Below the pieces are notes generated by a model that was not told the origin of the DNA, did not search any database, and was given only the letters and a program-made list of their open reading frames with translations. This document shows positions 43,986 to 61,500 of a stretch of 64,000 nucleotides of DNA, piece after piece. Position 1 is the stretch's first letter. Every line of letters starts with the position of its first letter. This stretch comes from Pterobdella sp. o SKG-2022. Taxonomy: Eukaryota; Annelida; Clitellata; Hirudinida; Piscicolidae. The translations under genes and the position numbers were made by a program. Where the stretch lies: NCBI GenBank assembly GCA_964035795.1, contig OZ038326.1:2328916-2392915 (forward strand), written 5' to 3'.

Positions 43986-44946
43986 ACGACTTTTTTCGTT
44001 CATTTTTGAAAAAAAGACATTTGATAATTATTTTTTAAAAACATTTTTCAACTAAAAATTGTTTTTTTGACAGAGTAGAAAAAAAAAAATAAATCCTTAA
44101 AATCCTTTAAAATGAAAATAAAACCCAAGCGATTCAAATAAAAATAATGTTTTTTGGTTTCTGATATTTTTTCCAGTTTATTCGTTAATCATTCATAAAA
44201 ACACCTGCTCCACTTTGATATATCTCATTCATTTATTACATTTATTTTTTATATATAAAAAATGCAGTACATTGAGAAATAAGTTACTTTATGAGAGATA
44301 ACAGCTATTAAAAAGTCATTAAGCTGTGGCTACCTCTTTGATGACTGTCAATCGTCAATATAAACTCGAGAAACAAAAATTATAAATGTATCACAAGACT
44401 TTATCACTTTTTTCTATTAAAATAATTGTGTTTTTTAATCAAAACTTGTTACTATTCATATCCTTTTGAAAGTTTCAATTATTTATAAAAGTATCCTTCA
44501 ACTTTTAGATTTGTCTCTTTCGTAATTGTCTATGTTTTTGAGAAATTTAATTAAGACTAAAGAAAAAAAAAAGAAAATTTTTTTATTCTCATCAAAATCA
44601 TTATTTAAATTTGAGGCACTTTTCAAAGCATTGAAGCTTCAAAGATCTAAATCGCAAAATGTCTTCAAAATAACAAAACCTAAAGCCTGACTAGTGACAT
44701 AAGACTTGAAAAACAATTTTAACGCATAAAATAACGAAAAAAATCTCGCATGAAATGAAACCTACAGTTGAATAGAATCTTTTGAAGAAATGGGTGTGGT
44801 TACTATAGGACACTACAAGCGATAATAAATAAGGAAATTGAAACACAATACACAATGGCTTCCTTCATGTATAAAACTTAGAATATAATGCAAGCTAATG
44901 TAATTTTAATTAAGTTATGGAAGAGAAAATCGTTTTGAAACCAGAT
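43986..44946. other. Intergenic region left of the Fer3-like bHLH gene
   Basis: AT-rich DNA holding the 3' flank of the bHLH gene. Nothing else was recognised. Confidence 0.5.
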
Positions 44947-46443
44947 TTATTTATAGTTTTTGAGTCTCTCTTCAGCCGCACCTCGATCAATAATGATATA
45001 TGTCAATTCATTATCAGCCTTCTCAACTTTAATGCTTTTCGCATTATTTTTATAACATTCACTCTGTGGATCAATTTCAATATTCAAAAAGTTTCGGTAA
45101 ATGTTTGTTTGGTTGTTTGAATGGCCGTTTTCATCATTAACTTCTCGTGTGATATCGGTGTTTTGATCGTTACTTATCGATGCCTCGCCGTCCACATCGA
45201 GAAATATTCCGCTATCGTTAATTAAAGGCGGGGTGGAGGTTTTCGATATGTGCGATAGACTTGGGGCGTTGATTTTGTTTTCTTTCTCGTGGATGTTATT
45301 ATTCAGATTAGATAGCATGGAATTTGGGTCTTGATCTATGATTTCTTTCGAGAAATATTCGTTCAAACTTGAGTTTTCATAATTTTTATTCAACAAATGA
45401 GTGTAGCTTTTAAAATCGTGTTTGTTATCGTTGTAATTTGTGAGGATATTTTCGTTGTATGCTAGGTTATTGTTGAAAACATCAGTATCAATTGAAGGGT
45501 TGGAGCTGGTGTATTGAGCAGGGTCTTCAGTTTGAGATCGGAATGAACTTAATATCAATGGAAGGTTCAAGGTGAGAAAGTTTGACGAACCAACATTCTC
45601 TAACAACTCATCGCTTTTGGAGCTTTGAAGTCTGGAAAAATTCTCATGAGGATTATTCGGATTCTCTGAGAGGGAAAGTAACTGAGTATTAAGAGCGACT
45701 TGAGGCGCTGTTTGGTAGACGTAATTGAATTCTGAGTTTTTTGAAAGAATATTTGTACTTTCATTAATATTTTGAAATGGTTGAAAAGCTTGGATGTTTG
45801 GTTCAGAACTGAGATGTGTAGAATGATAGGTTTGAGTGTTGGGTAGGGGAGTTGAGTGGAGGAGGCTAGCTAAAAAGGCAATATAATCAGTCGCTAACCT
45901 GAGGGTATCAATACGAGAAAGTTTTTTTTCATATTCAAACGTAGGCACTCTGTTTCTCAAAGAGTCAAAAGCCTTGTTCAAATGGTCCATTCTTCTACGC
46001 TCCCTCACGTTGGCAGCCTTCCTTTGTTCCACATTTATCACTCTTCGTCTCTTTTGAACAGAGTACTGAGGTTTGTGGTCGTTTGAGGACTCCCTCTTTG
46101 GCATTAACAGATGATTGTTAACATCCGGTGTTGATGTCTGGTTTGAAAATGAAGTGTTGAAGTTTGAATTTTTTTGTTTGAAGTTTTGAAGAAAAGAATT
46201 GATCGTTTGATAGTCTGTAAAGTCAGGAATCTGCTTAGAATCGCTATTAAACTCTGTCTTCACCTGGGTTTCAAAGGAGGGTCTTTGTGAAATTTCAACT
46301 TTTGGCTCGTTCATGATCATTTTCGAAGTTGTGTCGAAAAAACTCGTTTGGCTACCCTGCAGTTCAGGGATTGACTGAGTATTGTTGGGTTCTTCAGAGT
46401 TTTCCGAGGTGAAAGCCATGCTTGATGTAGTAACTGGACTCAT
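44947..46443 (-). CDS. FERD3L: bHLH transcription factor, Fer3/Ptf1a family (closest to FERD3L); single exon
   Basis: An uninterrupted 498-codon frame begins at ATG 46443-46441. The bHLH domain spans about residues 140-198: basic region [13 protein letters not shown], then [20 protein letters not shown] and [37 protein letters not shown] is characteristic of the Fer family (Fer1/Ptf1a, Fer2, Fer3). The VPTF and S-R-I-D/E spelling favours Fer3/FERD3L, which acts in neural specification. The protein is about three times longer than vertebrate FERD3L, with Ser/Asn-rich arms on both sides of the domain and no other recognised domain. A TATATATA stretch lies about 190 bp upstream of the start (46633-46640). 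Subfamily is moderately certain, bHLH identity certain. Confidence 0.85.
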   Translation of the reverse strand: MSPVTTSSMAFTSENSEEPNNTQSIPELQGSQTSFFDTTSKMIMNEPKVEISQRPSFETQVKTEFNSDSKQIPDFTDYQTINSFLQNFKQKNSNFNTSFSNQTSTPDVNNHLLMPKRESSNDHKPQYSVQKRRRVINVEQRKAANVRERRRMDHLNKAFDSLRNRVPTFEYEKKLSRIDTLRLATDYIAFLASLLHSTPLPNTQTYHSTHLSSEPNIQAFQPFQNINESTNILSKNSEFNYVYQTAPQVALNTQLLSLSENPNNPHENFSRLQSSKSDELLENVGSSNFLTLNLPLILSSFRSQTEDPAQYTSSNPSIDTDVFNNNLAYNENILTNYNDNKHDFKSYTHLLNKNYENSSLNEYFSKEIIDQDPNSMLSNLNNNIHEKENKINAPSLSHISKTSTPPLINDSGIFLDVDGEASISNDQNTDITREVNDENGHSNNQTNIYRNFLNIEIDPQSECYKNNAKSIKVEKADNELTYIIIDRGAAEERLKNYK

Positions 46444-48235
46444 ATTTATTTGAAAACTTTTGTTGTTCTTATCAAAAATACTTTTATCAAAATATACCTC
46501 TATTAAAAAATAACTTCATCAAAAATACTTTTATCAAAACATTTCATGAATTCACAGTACAATAACACTTATTCAAAAAGAACTGCTATTGCTTTTTGAT
46601 GAAATTCAACACACGCATCCAATCAAAACTGCAATATATATACTAATCAATCTACTTCACAACTTTCAAACGTGTACGTTTTATGGTAGTTTTTGCACAG
46701 ATTTGAGTTATAGACTCAGCTAACTTCAAAAGGAATGATTACTGAGCCATAAGAACAGCGGGGTTCCTAACCTGACTGTGATACTGAGCTTTGATGTTCT
46801 ACGTTGATAACGATAATAATAAGGAAGAATTGTATTGATTTTTTTGTTGTTTAATATTATCTTTAATTTTTATTATTGATGCTTTTTAGTGAGATCAAAA
46901 CGGTCTTAGTGCATTTAGTCCAGAATATTTTATGCAATAATGAACATAAAAAACAACAATTTATTTATTTTAATTTTTTTTATTTCTGAGCATCTCTAAA
47001 AAACTGAAACTTAATTTAATGAAAATTAAACTGAAATTTTTTTCTTCCCTTATAAGGAAATGTCATGTGATTTTTTTATATTAGTTTCCATGGCGCTAAT
47101 GTCAATTGTCGATTTTTTCATTAGGGTTATTATTCAAACTCTTTTTTGAGAGGTAGCTAAAGATTTTTAAAGTTTCTGTACTTGATTTATTTCTGTCCAT
47201 ACTTTTTATTAACAGAACTAAATACATTTTTCTTACTTTTTATTCAAAAAATTAATTTTGTTTATTTGTAAATTTTATTAACACAATTAAATATTTTTTG
47301 GAAAATTTTTATTAAAAAAATTAAATATTAGTTTAGAAAAAAAATTTCGTTTTATTTTTTTTAAAAGTTGTATTATCGTTAATTTCTTTCATTTTTAACC
47401 TATTTTTTTTGTGATTTCTCCAACTTTAACAAACTACGTTAATTTTGTCTCTTTAATGAGCGAATGACTGAAAAAAAATCGTAATAAAAGGTATAAATAT
47501 TTTTTGCAGACACCAACTAATTAATATGCAAAAATTCATTTATATGTAATAATAATTAAAAGTATTTAAGAAAATTAAATTTAAACGAAAATATAAAAAA
47601 AATAAAACTATCAAATTGAAATTATTCAATGCATCCAAATATTGATACTGATAATTGATAAAAATTGAAAAGTAGTCTCCCATAGATAATATAACATCAT
47701 AACATATAGTCAATATTACATTAGTTACGTGATGATGATACAAAATCTATCGAAAAGCTTGATCAAAATTAAAAGTTCAAATATTATCTTGTTTTATGAC
47801 TCACATTTTGAAGGTTAATTATTCTCAATTTATTTAATATTTGTAATACACCCTAAATAATACTAAGAATATTTATTTTTATTATCTATTTAAATTTATT
47901 TATTTAAATTATTTGTTTAAATATATTTATTCACATTATATGAATAATAAACTAGGCTATTCTATTGACAAGGGTAGCTTCAATTTTATTGACACGATTA
48001 AAAATTTAATGAATGGCGGAGGGAAGCTAGGATCGCATCAATATCAATATATTTATAACCTATATGTATTTTTATACTTTTTTACGCGCCACAAAATATT
48101 TTTTTAAAAAATTTATAAGCAATTTTTCATAATATTATATGCTATAAAATAATCCATATAATGGGAATTGAAGTATGAAACAAGAAAATTATGAAAAATA
48201 CTAGATAAAAAAATATTTTAAAAAATTACTCAGAC

Positions 48236-48320
48236 AATACTACTGCTACTACTACTACTTCTACTACTACTGCTACTACTACTACTTCTACTACTACTGC
48301 TACTACTACTACTGCTATTA
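48236..48320. repeat. (TAC/ACT)n trinucleotide microsatellite
   Basis: About 85 bp of TAC triplets interrupted by TGC and TTC. The short poly-Ser frame here is a repeat artefact. Confidence 0.9.
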
Positions 48321-48484
48321 CTATTACTACTCCTCCCATTAATAACAATATAAAAAATAACAACATAAATATAAAAAAATAATAAAGCTATTGATTGTGC
48401 ATGATGAGAACTAACGAAGGCGTCCAACAAGGATAAAAGATAATCAGGTATTCAAAACAATGATATAGTTGAAATCGCCTTTGC

Positions 48485-48612
48485 TAGTGTTTTTCAAAAA
48501 AACGTCAAACGTGAGGAATTTTCAGATACATTTATTGAAAAACAAAAGCTAGAAATTCCGATAAGTATAGGTTTATCATTAAACTTTAGCATAGTTGCTA
48601 GTATCCAATATA
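48485..48612. mobile_element. Diverged MITE copy
   Basis: It carries TTGCTAGTGTTTTTC, GATAAGTATAGGTTTATCAT and AACTTTAGCATAG, a degraded version of the arms at 39324-39575. Confidence 0.4.
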
Positions 48613-49000
48613 CTTATGTGAATTAATAATGAAAATACCATTATCAGATACCTATATTGGATAATAGCTACTATGGGTTAGATTTCATCTTAATAATGGT
48701 TATTATTATCATTAATATCCTAAAATGCTTTAGAATTATTTCAATAATAAATCATAATAACACGAAATAATGACTATACTCAATAAGAAAGCTCAAAATT
48801 AACAAAAAACTTTTATGGAATTTTAAAAGTTAATTAACTATTTAATACCGTTTAATGTAAATTAATCCAAAGCATATAAATTTATACATATTAAAAAGCG
48901 CTAAAAAATTTAATTAAATATATTTTAGTTAAATAATGTTTTTTTAAAACTAGAGTTGATTAAATTAAAATGTCCAATATACAAAAATCTCAGTACCGCT

Positions 49001-53378
<4,378 letters not shown>

Positions 53379-53483
53379 GTTTAGTCGTTGCCATTAGTAA
53401 CAAAAGATACCATAAACATAAAATTTTATTTAAAAAATTTACAATTTTTTGTTTAAAAAAAAGTTATAAAAATAAGTAAAAAA

Positions 53484-56400
53484 TTAATATGGCATCAATT
53501 CCCGAAGTTTTTGATTTCTTTTCATATCTTCAGCAAAGCCATCCTGAAATGTACAAAACACCAAACTATATTAAAGCAAAAAACTATTTAAGTAGAAAAA
53601 AATTTTAAATCTAAAAAACCGAGCAAAATCAGTGTTAAAATTCCAACTGCAAAGCTCACCATCCACAATATAACGCTGTGATCTGCACTGGAAGATAAAA
53701 ACTTCCCTTCTCCAACCGACAAGCATTTCTATGGACATGTCAATTATTTAAAACAACGAGAAGCATGAATTGAGAAATTTCATGTTCAAAACTCAAAATT
53801 GGGCAAAGTCTTGACAACTAAGTAGACAAAAGAAGTTAAACGAATGATAACAATAGCAGATAAATAGAATTTCTGGTTTCAAATACAGTTTCAACCGCAT
53901 TATATTGAGCATAACTAAAATTATTCTATTGAAAATCTTTATCAATAATAACTATTATAAATACAAATATATCAATAATATTATTCCTACTAGAAAAAAG
54001 ATGACCGGGTTCACTGCGCCAAAAAAAACTTTAATAACTACAGTTTATAAAGAACATAAAAAAAAAACAAAAAACGCTAACAAGAACAGCTGAAGAATGC
54101 AGAGAACATGATTGGATGAGCGTGATTGACACATCTGGGTTCAAGAGACTGTGTGGAAGTTATGGAAAATAACATAGAAATGGTTATAAATAGATTTTGT
54201 AATATGATTTAAAGTTAGCCTACAATTGAAATGAGTAAGTAATTGTTGTAAGTTCAGTAACTTACATCAAAGCAGATTTTGTGAAATAAAAAATTTTCAC
54301 AACACAGTAGTAACCCTTAGCTTATAGTAACAAATCAATAAAACATAAATTTTTACCTACCTGATGATGCTATTTTGAGAATATAAAAAAAACTTAGTTA
54401 AATGAATACATGAAATATTAAAATTTTTCACTTTTTTTTCTATAATTTCAATTAAACTCAAAAATCTCCTTTGAATAAAAAAATCTAAGCTATAAATTAA
54501 ATTGAGCTATAAAACACAAAAAAACTGGACCAACTTTTCGGAAATAGTGCCTTCATCATCAGTATCCAATGCTTTGACCTCCTTGGAATGCACTCTCCAA
54601 ATATTCACAAGCGAGTCTCCACTACACGAAGCTAACAGATTACTGAGCAAGTTTCAACAGTGTTAAGTTCGATCGGAATTTATAACGTTATTGATACTTG
54701 CAATCAAAAATTCTCATCGACTGAAGAACACGAAGCTTTTCTTAATGTCTCAACATAATAAATGCTTCTATAAACTAACAGTCACCCTTCGTAAAGCGAG
54801 CAGATGTGGTTGATTTTGCTTTGATGTGCTGTTTTCTTCACCAACAACAACCTTTTGGAGATTGCATTGTAAAAGTGCAAACTGTCACCATGAGCTGCTA
54901 CGATGAATTTCTGAGACATAGTGATGAGTTTTAAAATTAATTCAACATTTTAAAAAATAAATTCAATCCTTATTTTTGTATCATTAATTATCATCATCAT
55001 CTTCACCAAAATCATCATCATCATCATCATTCTCACCATGCCCAACATCATCATCATCTCCATAACCCTCTTTCCTCGTACTTCCCCCCTCCATGACTTA
55101 CTTAAACAATCAACAACCATCAATCAACATAAATAAACATCACCTCTTGAAGAATCAAAAGACTCTGCACACTATAGGGATACAGTCTCATGCTGCCAAG
55201 GTAGTTATCAATGGTGTTGTAACAGTGCAAAAGTTGCCATCCATCCACTGCCCATTGAAATATGCTTCCATCCAAGGAAGCTGATATAAAGCATGAGTCT
55301 GTAGAAGAGTGGTGATTTAGTTAGTGTTCAGTTTGTTAGTGGTGAGTCATTCTATTGATCGATTAATTTATTTGATCCAGCGATTAGAAAATTATTTGCT
55401 TGACTGTTTTTATTCTTATAAAATTTCAAAAAGACAATTATAAAACAATAAGCATTCATTTTCTCATATGACCCGATACAAGAAGCATTCAAAAGCTATT
55501 CCGATAGTCACGGAAATACCACAAACAGACATTACACAACATCACAAAACCATACAAACCCACCACAAACCTGTGATTTTACACAACCCTGTCACTACTT
55601 CTCGATGCGATTTGAGCTTCAAATGACGACTGCTGCTGAAACCCGAGCAATCGGCATTCAGCTCTACCACCACTGTTATTTGGTAACATAATTAGTACTT
55701 CCATGCGTTTAATGATATATTTCTTTAGAGACATCGTAGGTATCTTGTGTTTTATAATTTATAAAACTAATGAATTATGTCAAAATTAAATTTTTCGAAA
55801 ATTTTAGTTTTTTTTTATAATGAAAGTATCTTTGAAAAACCTCATTTTTTGAAGAATAAAAACGAAAAACAGTAATAATTATTTTTTAAAATGTTTTTTT
55901 TAGATGAATTATAAAGTTTTTAAAATAACAGTAAAACAAACAAAAATAATAATAGAAATAACAAATAAATAAAAAATAATAGTAAAAATGGTAATAAAAA
56001 AATACTTATATAGTTATCAACGGCCACAAGCACATACTGATTCTGAATCACTTCCAACAACGTTATATCTGTGCAGCATATGTAAATATTTATATAACTG
56101 AAAATGTCTTTCATGATGATGATTAAGATATTAAACACAACAATATAATGATTGGATAGTATGGTGAAATTTAGATAGATAGATAGAAAGAAAGATAGAT
56201 AGATAGATATAGATAGATAGATAGCTAGATAGAAAGATAGATAGAGAGATACTAGAATTTCAAACTTGATACACATAAAATGATAGAGAAAACCTTCAGA
56301 TGGTTGCAGATCACATTCTTGCAGGAATCCATCCTTTAAACTCCACAACAACAAATGCTCCCCTCCTGGTTGAAACGTGTAATCATCATCATCATCCTCC

Positions 56401-57820
56401 CCAACATTATCACCACCACCATCATCATCATCCTTCTGATAATCATAAACCTCACCACCATCAAAATAATAGCAATCAAATAAATATTAAAAGTGCATAC
56501 ACCCAGTGAAACACACCCACCTGACAAAAACCTCCCGTGTGGAAGGATGAATAGGCACTGTGAAAGATTTGAAGCTATGACTTATATGTTGGTTTCATAT
56601 GATTTGAAAAAATGCATACCCAATACCAGCCATTAATGATGATGATAAAAAGAACAATAATGAGATTACTATCCTTATTAGCAGAACTTTTCTGATTTTA
56701 GTTTTTATTCGAAATTGTTATTAATATCTATACTAAAATGATATCTTTTGTTGTTTTTATAATTACCTTTATTATTATTATTATTATTATTATATTAGAT
56801 TGAAAGCAACCACCCTAGCCATCCTCTCCTTGCCACTCAATGTTTTCACTGCCTCTCCTTTGTCTATGTCCCATACCTGGAGGTTGTGATAAAAAAAAAA
56901 ATAACAATTATAATAATAATAATAATAAAAATGAAATAAAATTGTCTATTAAAATATTTATAAATTTTCAAAATATTTATTAATTATTACATCTTTTTTA
57001 ATGACGCAATCAAAAAAGCTAATACTTGAAAATAATTTCCAAGCTCAAAAAGTTTTTGGTGAAAACAACATCAATTATATATATAACCCTAATGTTTTTA
57101 ATAGAAAACCAATTAATATATATATAGTAAACCTACTGTAATCTGATGATCTGATGACGAAGATAAGAGAAGCACTTTGGAAGCTGTAGAAAAAGAAAAA
57201 ACTATTTAAAAAATTTAACTAAAATCAATAATTAAAATAAAGACCATCATCACAAATATAACAACTTGAGGTATCATGAATGGCATGCAAACAAGCAATA
57301 GGCTTCTTATGAGCTTGTATGATGTGTATTTCTTTGAGTTCCTGAGTTGAGTTTTATAACTATTAGATTGAGATATTTGTTAATATTAGTAGATATTTTA
57401 TGATAGTAATTAATAAAATTATTCATTGATTTAATTTCAGTTATGTAAGAAACAATATACAATTTTTAAATGCACAGTATAGTGGTATATTCTAATTGGA
57501 TTAACAATGATACTAATATAATAACAGTGAAAAAAAATAAAGTTTTAACTTAGTAATAAAATGAAAAGTATAATGCTGAAACCACCTCAACATCCCAAAC
57601 CACTATAAGCCCATCATCACCTCCAGAACAATACCTTGTGATGCCATTTCAATTTCGTACGAAATATTGAATTTCAATTTTTGATGATGGTATAAATTTG
57701 AGTAGAAACATGTTATTTAATTTACCTTTTTCCATCAATTTTTTCCAACAATCTTATAAAATCGGTGTGTATTTCATTGAAAATAAAGACCTCGTCAAAA
57801 ATGCTTTTATTATAGTCCAT
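53484..57820 (-). CDS. WDR41: WD repeat-containing protein 41
   Basis: In vertebrates WDR41 anchors the C9orf72-SMCR8 complex at lysosomes. Start MDYNKSIFDEVF at 57820. In order: HTDFIRLLEKIDGK (exon ends 57726); CSGGDDGLIVVWDVE (about 57610); IIQAHKKPIACL (about 57290); LLLSSSSDHQI (about 57150); VWDIDKGEAVKTLSG (about 56850); LLLWSLKDGFLQECDL (about 56320); a VLVAVDNYI strand (about 56020); SCFISASLDGSIFQW (about 55270); IVAAHGDSLHFYNAISKRLL then KTAHQSKINHICSL (about 54800-54915); LLASCSGDSLVNIWRVHSKE (about 54600); KFLSSSADHSVILW (about 53690); and the end KLRELMPY. This is a WD40 propeller whose blade order and the KTAH and SSADH-ILW motifs match WDR41. Some exon edges are approximate. 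The stop lies 105 bp before the IFT46 start codon on the same strand. Confidence 0.85.
55725..55870. mobile_element. Diverged MITE copy in a WDR41 intron
   Basis: AGAGACATCGTAGG and AAATTTTTCGAAAATTTTAG resemble the family arms of 39324-39575 in degraded form. Confidence 0.35.
56170..56252. repeat. Degenerate (GATA)n microsatellite in a WDR41 intron
   Basis: GATA units mixed with GAAA and GAGA variants over about 80 bp. Confidence 0.85.
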
Positions 57821-58521
57821 TTTTAATGGAATTTCAAAAATTTTGATGATCAGATAAATAAATAAAAATTGATACTTTTTGATAGCTATTAATGAGAAAA
57901 ATTTAATGCAAAACTGAAACTACAAGCTTAAAAGTAAAAAGTGAAAACTATTTTTTTGTATTTGAGTGTGTAATATCTTTTTCTCATTTTATTCTAGTGA
58001 ATTTTTTAAAGATCAAGATTTCATAATCTTAAATTATGAATAAATTATTATTAAAAACGTTGATTTTTATTATAATTTTTATCTAGCATGAAGCTAGATG
58101 TAAAAGGATAAAAATTTTAACACTTTTTATTAAAAAAAATGCTTATAAAACTGACTAGTATTTCCAATCCAAATAAAACATTAAAAAAAATTTCAAGGAC
58201 GCTTCTGATAATTACTACAATTCATCTCAAAAATAAATACTCCTTTATATCATAACATGGAATTTCTGTAAAAAAAAATCTCTTTTCTTTTTTTGAGAAA
58301 CTAAAACCGTGAAATAGTTTGTCATGAGCACACAGGGATTGTATAGAGTGTATAACGGTGCGCAGCGGAATAGCAATATTGCACAAATTGTCTTTGCCTT
58401 TTGCACTAAATAAAACAGTGTCAACAAATTATTTTGTGCCAAATATACAAAAAATGCGTTTCAAATTAGTGTTTGTTTAATTTTTAAATTAAAAAAAAAA
58501 CCTGTCCATTCACCGGCCGAA
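57821..58521. promoter_or_regulatory. Putative divergent promoter region, WDR41 (-) and RIM-BP (+)
   Basis: Seven hundred bases separate the two divergent start codons. It is the only plausible place for the WDR41 promoter, and for a RIM-BP promoter if the + strand gene begins here. A relatively GC-richer patch lies at 58320-58380. No specific factor site is claimed. Confidence 0.4.
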
Positions 58522-61500
58522 ATGACGGATGAATTGGTCGATGACACATTTCAAGTTTATGTTGCTAAATTTACTTATGATCCAGTGACACTCTCACCCA
58601 ATGACAACCCTGATCTAGAACTATCCTTCCAGGCTGGAGATTATCTCTTTGTGTATGGGCAGCTTGATGAGGTTTGTGGGTTGTCTGTTGTATTTAATTC
58701 ATTACAATAAAATATGTGGTCTCTCATGTGTTAAATAAATTGCGATAAAATATGAATTCTCAACTGTATTTGAGATACAATATAGGTTTTATCGTATTAA
58801 AACAATAAAATAGAATGAGATATCTAATTTTATTTAAAATATTACAAAACGAAACAGTTCAATAGTATACGTTGAAATTCAATGCAATTAAACATAATTA
58901 TACAAAACACAAGACACATTAATGACAATTAATTTATATGAAACACGATACCATGAAGTATAATTGTTAAATTCACAAAAATAGCTATGATTTATTCAAC
59001 AAAACACAAAATCAACTAATCAATTAAAGAAAATTTTAATTGCATACATATGCTTATAACCTCGTGCGTCATTTTTCCACGTTTCTGAAAGAATATTAAA
59101 AAAAAATGAAATAAAATTTTAAAATTTTTTTATACATTTCAATACAAGACACTGCTTCGAATACATAAGAGTAAAACTAATCTAAATACTATACAAGAAA
59201 GCATTACGATACGACTATTTGATGATTCATCCAAACGAATTTGTCATAAAAACGCACGAAAACCGATAGCCCTACACCATAGCATTAAAAATGGCTTAAT
59301 TCCCAGGATGGCTTTTATGATGGCGAGTTGATGGATGGGCGTAAAGGCTTGGTCCCATCAAACTACATCGACAAAGTCTCCGGTCAGTTTTGTTGAAGCT
59401 GAGATTTTGTTTCGGATTGTGTGTATATTATATTTTCATAATTGTATAGGTATGTATGAAAGATGAACATATATTCGTCAATTATGTAATATTTTTTGTT
59501 TTTAAACTCAATTTATTCTAATTTCATTTTTCGTGCACAGTTTTAAGCTATTAAAATACACTCAGTTCTAATTCAAAACGAAAAACTCCAGAAAAGAATT
59601 TTATTTGCATAAAGTCAATAAATTTAAACCTTTTTGTTTTTTTTTATTCTAATACATTTCACAATCTACAGAAGAAGAGCTCAAAGAACTAGACAAGCCC
59701 TCAACAAATGGTTTGGGATACGAGAACGTCGATGTCAGAGGTGAGTGTGGTTAGTGTGTTTGAAATGAAGATTGTTTTGAAAGACATGACTCTTGACCAT
59801 ACATTTAAAAAAATAATTTTAGATTTGAATTTAAATTCAGTTTAAATTTATAAAAATATAACTTGACTTTTGATCTAATATTTGGATTTGTTTTTAATTA
59901 AATGTTAACAATACTAGTCATAGAATTCATAAGTCTAGAAACTATTAATTGTGAAAAATTTCATATACAACAATCGATGATGTAAAACCATCGTAGAAAA
60001 TCCTGGTGAATTTAGTTTAATACTTTGTGTTTGTTTCCAATCCTATTGTTTCAGGCTATACTAAGTCATAAACTTTTATAGATTCCCCTGAAGTGGTGAC
60101 AATCACCGAAGTAATAGACAACATAGATGGTGGTAGGTTAAAGTATTCTTGTACTTTCAATTGTCATTTCTATACCACAGATAGATAATAATTTCCTATT
60201 CAATAGTGTTATCCCACTTTGAGAGTAATATTCCTTAGATCGTAATTTTATTTTTTTAATGATAATATTATCTTTCAAATGGTAATATATTCTTTTCTTT
60301 GGTGATTTTATTTTCAAAATGATTACATTATCTTTCAATAGTAATATCATACTCAGAAATTTTTCATTGCTATCCCTACAGTTCCTCCCCCAAAAGATCT
60401 GCATCTAGAGAGGCAATTGAGCAACAGCTTCGTTGTGGCGTGGCAACCAGCAGAAGAATCCATATTGTTATCTGAAGGAATCAACCTCGACTCTTACTTA
60501 GTATCGTGCAACGATCAACCTGTCACATCTGTTCTCATTGGAGAACGAACCAAAACATTGCTTGAGAAGTTGGATGTTAATAAGGTTCGGGGTGGATGTA
60601 GATAGAGTTTGGGGCCTTTAGTTGGTTGTAGTGGAATGCATGGAACAGTAGCCTTATAAGTGACATCAGTATTATGGGAGTTTAGAGATATATAAGTATT
60701 ATTTAAAGAAATAAATGTGATTGAAAACTGATCTTATTTTGAAAATTATGAAATCAAGAAAAAAAAAGATGAAATGTTCTCATGGGGCTGAAAAATTGTC
60801 ATTGTACCGTTTTTATGAGACTTTAAAATTTTAACTTTGGAGTTCTATTCATTATTTTATTTTAAGATTTTTGAGTATTTTATTTTTAAAAAAATAATGT
60901 CTTTAGTTAATACCCACATTTTTTTCCTACGTCTCTGGATTACTTGACACTAAACTTTATCATTATCCCCAATATTATACCTTCAAATCTTTGAAACATA
61001 GCCAATACTAATAAGTAACTTATATTACAATCTTATACTTTCGTATTCTCAAAAATAGAGCCATCGGGTGTCAGTCAGAGCGGTTGCGACAGACAGGAGA
61101 CAGTCCTGCGAACAACTATGTACAATCACTGTCGGCAAAAGTACGTCTCAACCCTTGTATTTGATGCCATTTTGAGGTCTGCAATGGAATTTAAGCTGCG
61201 CTTGAATATCTCTTGTGTGTAGATGCGTTTAGATACATTTTTTAATTCAATGAAAATATTTTTAATCATGAAAAACTTCAAATAAAACACTAGAAATCTG
61301 AGATTTTGTGTATATTAACGCTTCATTCATTTATCAAAGTTAAAATAATTGAAATCTAAAGCTTTTTTGCTAAAAAATTTTCTCAAAACCTTTAGTAATC
61401 AACTTGAAGTTTTTGAAAATTTTAAATTCTTTTAAATATACCTTAAAAACATCCTAACTTGTATTCAGAAGCTAGATTAGCACCAAGTGCGGTGGAAGTC

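Larger units (their letters stand above)
46444..49000. other. Intergenic region between the bHLH gene and IFT46
   Basis: It contains the bHLH promoter side, very AT-rich DNA, a TAC-type triplet array (48236-48320) and a diverged MITE copy (48485-48612). No coding exon was recognised. Confidence 0.55.
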
